A DNA stretch of 7,617 bases from Clostridia bacterium (lineage in GTDB: Bacteria; Bacillota_A; Clostridia; Oscillospirales; CAG-272): NCBI GenBank assembly GCA_017652965.1, contig JAGBZZ010000226.1:1-7617 (forward strand), read 5' to 3'. Positions 6,048-7,617 of this stretch are shown here, piece by piece (position 1 is the stretch's first letter; every line of letters begins with the position of its first letter). The notes beneath the pieces were generated by a model. The model ran no database searches and was not told the DNA's origin. It saw only the letters and a list, made by a program, of their open reading frames with translations. Both the position numbers and the translations under genes were made by a program.

Positions 6048-6069
6048 CGGGCAGGCGGATGCCTGCCCG
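6048..6069 (+). promoter_or_regulatory. Perfect 9-bp hairpin at the predicted 5' end of the fucosidase mRNA
   Basis: CGGGCAGGC (6048-6056) and GCCTGCCCG (6061-6069) are perfect arms around the tetraloop GGAT. The first arm starts at the predicted transcription start of the fucosidase gene. It may protect the 5' end of the mRNA, act as an operator, or end read-through from the lipoprotein gene; the sequence after it (ATCTATTTTAAAA) is only a poor U-tract. Confidence 0.65.
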
Positions 6070-6096
6070 ATCTATTTTAAAAACGAGGTGCTACGT

Positions 6097-7617
6097 ATGG
6101 ATCAGCAATTCATGAGAATGCTTTCTGACCGTTTTGGCATGTTTGTCCACTACGGCATTTACAGCTCGCTTGGCGGGCGCTATAAGGGAGAGAAGGTCCC
6201 GGGGCTTGGAGAATGGATCCAGCTGCGCGGTATGATCCCGATTGCGGAGTACGAGCAGTTTGGGCGCGAGGGCTTTTGCCCTGCCCCCGATTTTGCGAAA
6301 AATCTTGTGAAAAAGGCAAAGGCCGCAGGCGTGCGCTATATCGTGCTGACGGCCAAGCATCACGACGGCTTCTGCCTCTTTAAGACGGCCTGCGACGGCT
6401 ACAACACCTACGATTATTTCGGCCGTGACCTTTGCCGTGAGCTGGCCGATGCCTGCCGCGCCGAGGGGCTGGAGGTCGGCTTCTATTACTCGCACACGCT
6501 GGACTGGCATGAGCCGAACGCCGGCGGCAACTATGCCCTTACCAACCCCAACTACAAAACGAGAAACCGCAATAACTGGGACTTCCCGAACGACGATATC
6601 AACTTCCCGCAGTATTTCCGCGATAAGTGCCTGCCCCAGGTGCGTGAGCTGCTTACGGGGTACGGCGATCTCAAGCTGATCTGGTTTGACTTCCCGCACG
6701 ATATCACCGATGCGGAAAGCGCCGAGCTGCGCGAAACCGTTAAGACCCTGCAGCCGAACTGCCTGATCAACTCTCGCATCGGGCACAGCTACTGTGACTA
6801 TCATTCGCTCAGCGACAACGGCCTGCCCACCACCCCGCGCAACCTGCCCCTTGAGTGTCTTGTGACCCTGAACGATACCTGGGGCTACAAGGACTACGAC
6901 GACAACTGGAAGAGCCCCGAAAGCGTGATCGGCATTCTGTGCCGCACCCTTTCTGCCGATTCCAGCCTTCTTCTGAACGTGGGCCCGATGGCGGATGGGT
7001 CGCTCACCCCCGAGACCGAGGCCATCCTTGCTGAGGTCGGCAAATGGACAAGCCGCAACAGCGAGGCGATCTACGGCGGGGTAGCGGGCAATCCCTTCCC
7101 CACTCTTTTCCCCTGGGGCTATCTCGGCACCAAGGGCAATTCGCTCTTCCTCTACCTGAAGGAGATCCCCGAGGAGCTTTGCCTTTCCGGCCTTGGCGGT
7201 ACGCCGACGGCCGTTACCCTGCTTGGCGAGGAGGAGCCGACCGCCTTCACCTATGCCGACGGCTACCTCACCTTCAGCCCGAAGGATACCGGCCTGCCGA
7301 TGCCTGTTTATAAGATCGATTTTGCCGCCCCGCCCGCAATCTCCTCCGAGCTTGCGATCGACCGTGCCCGCACCTCGCTTCCCGCGGCGAAGGCCTCCAT
7401 CGCCCGCCGTGAGGACCCGTACGGCGAGGTACGCCCCATCCTTTACGAGTGTGACATCTACCGCTCGGATTATGCCAAGCACGGGCTTGCCGTCAGCCGC
7501 CTGGAATGCACCCACTGCTGGCAATCCTCCGAGGATCTGCTTGTCTGGGATGCCGATTTTGCCGAGGCGGGCGACTATGAGGTCAGCCTGATCTGTGCCC
7601 CCGGCATCTACGAAACA
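6097..7617 (+). CDS. GH29 alpha-L-fucosidase (C-terminus off the right edge)
   Basis: A retaining glycoside hydrolase that releases alpha-L-fucose from glycans; 507 residues are visible, with no stop before the edge. Family GH29 landmarks are in order: RFGMFVHYGIYS (12-23, usually HWG), VLTAKHHDGFCLF (83-95) with the paired His, GFYYSHTLDWHEP (128-140), LIWFDF (194-199) with Asp198 as the expected catalytic nucleophile, INSRIGH (224-230), LECLVTLNDTWGY (252-264) in which Glu253 is a candidate acid/base, and LLLNVGPMADGSLTPE (291-306). The catalytic barrel ends near 330, followed by a small beta-domain to about 410. After that another domain seems to begin, with the WDADF then AGDYEVSLI pattern near the edge. 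There is no signal peptide, so it probably acts in the cytoplasm on imported oligosaccharides. The start has GAGGTG six bases upstream, and a dedicated promoter lies before it. Family assignment is sure; linkage preference is unknown. Confidence 0.96.
   Translation, partial: MDQQFMRMLSDRFGMFVHYGIYSSLGGRYKGEKVPGLGEWIQLRGMIPIAEYEQFGREGFCPAPDFAKNLVKKAKAAGVRYIVLTAKHHDGFCLFKTACDGYNTYDYFGRDLCRELADACRAEGLEVGFYYSHTLDWHEPNAGGNYALTNPNYKTRNRNNWDFPNDDINFPQYFRDKCLPQVRELLTGYGDLKLIWFDFPHDITDAESAELRETVKTLQPNCLINSRIGHSYCDYHSLSDNGLPTTPRNLPLECLVTLNDTWGYKDYDDNWKSPESVIGILCRTLSADSSLLLNVGPMADGSLTPETEAILAEVGKWTSRNSEAIYGGVAGNPFPTLFPWGYLGTKGNSLFLYLKEIPEELCLSGLGGTPTAVTLLGEEEPTAFTYADGYLTFSPKDTGLPMPVYKIDFAAPPAISSELAIDRARTSLPAAKASIARREDPYGEVRPILYECDIYRSDYAKHGLAVSRLECTHCWQSSEDLLVWDADFAEAGDYEVSLICAPGIYET

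Noticed and set aside
6091..7524. Long minus-strand open frame (477 codons) opposite the fucosidase
   Set aside because: The plus strand encodes unmistakable GH29 motifs in order, so the antisense frame is a composition artefact.

Overview
The window looks like a piece of a GC-rich chromosome of an anaerobic Firmicute, probably a gut or rumen Clostridia relative. I base this on four things: strong AGGAGG-type ribosome binding sites, short AT-rich intergenic islands with near-consensus housekeeping (sigma-70/sigma-A type) promoters, a lipoprotein with a threonine-rich linker, and a mix of glycan-degrading enzymes with an AraC-type regulator. The taxonomic call is inference, not a database result.

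Left part (1-1384, minus strand): an AraC/XylS-family regulator with a well-placed TTG start, followed 32 bases downstream by the first 175 codons of a protein that runs off the left edge. That protein is possibly the N-terminal beta-rich domain of a carbohydrate-active enzyme. The two probably form an operon. Positions 1385-1532 form a compact divergent control region. It holds a perfect TTGACA-17-TATAAT promoter for the regulator and an ATGACA-17-TATAAT promoter for the plus-strand genes, and their -10 boxes overlap. Several inverted and direct repeats lie around them.

Middle part (1533-3841, plus strand): a two-gene operon. The first gene encodes a divergent member of the alanine dehydrogenase family. 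The second, 14 bases later, encodes a cytoplasmic SGNH hydrolase with an N-terminal GxDLY jelly-roll domain, of the carbohydrate-esterase-like kind. A rho-independent terminator closes the operon.

Right part (3847-7617, plus strand): two separately promoted genes. The first encodes a 694-residue lipoprotein of unknown function, anchored through a Thr-rich stalk. Its ribosome binding site is buried in a small perfect hairpin. The second encodes a family GH29 alpha-L-fucosidase without a signal peptide, with a probable extra C-terminal domain, which runs off the right edge. Its transcript should begin with a perfect 9-bp hairpin.

Taken together this is most likely a small glycan-utilisation locus: an exposed lipoprotein, a cytoplasmic fucosidase, a cytoplasmic deacetylase-like enzyme and an AraC sensor. 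The amino-acid-dehydrogenase-like enzyme is the unexpected partner. No mobile element, CRISPR array, tRNA or rRNA is visible.
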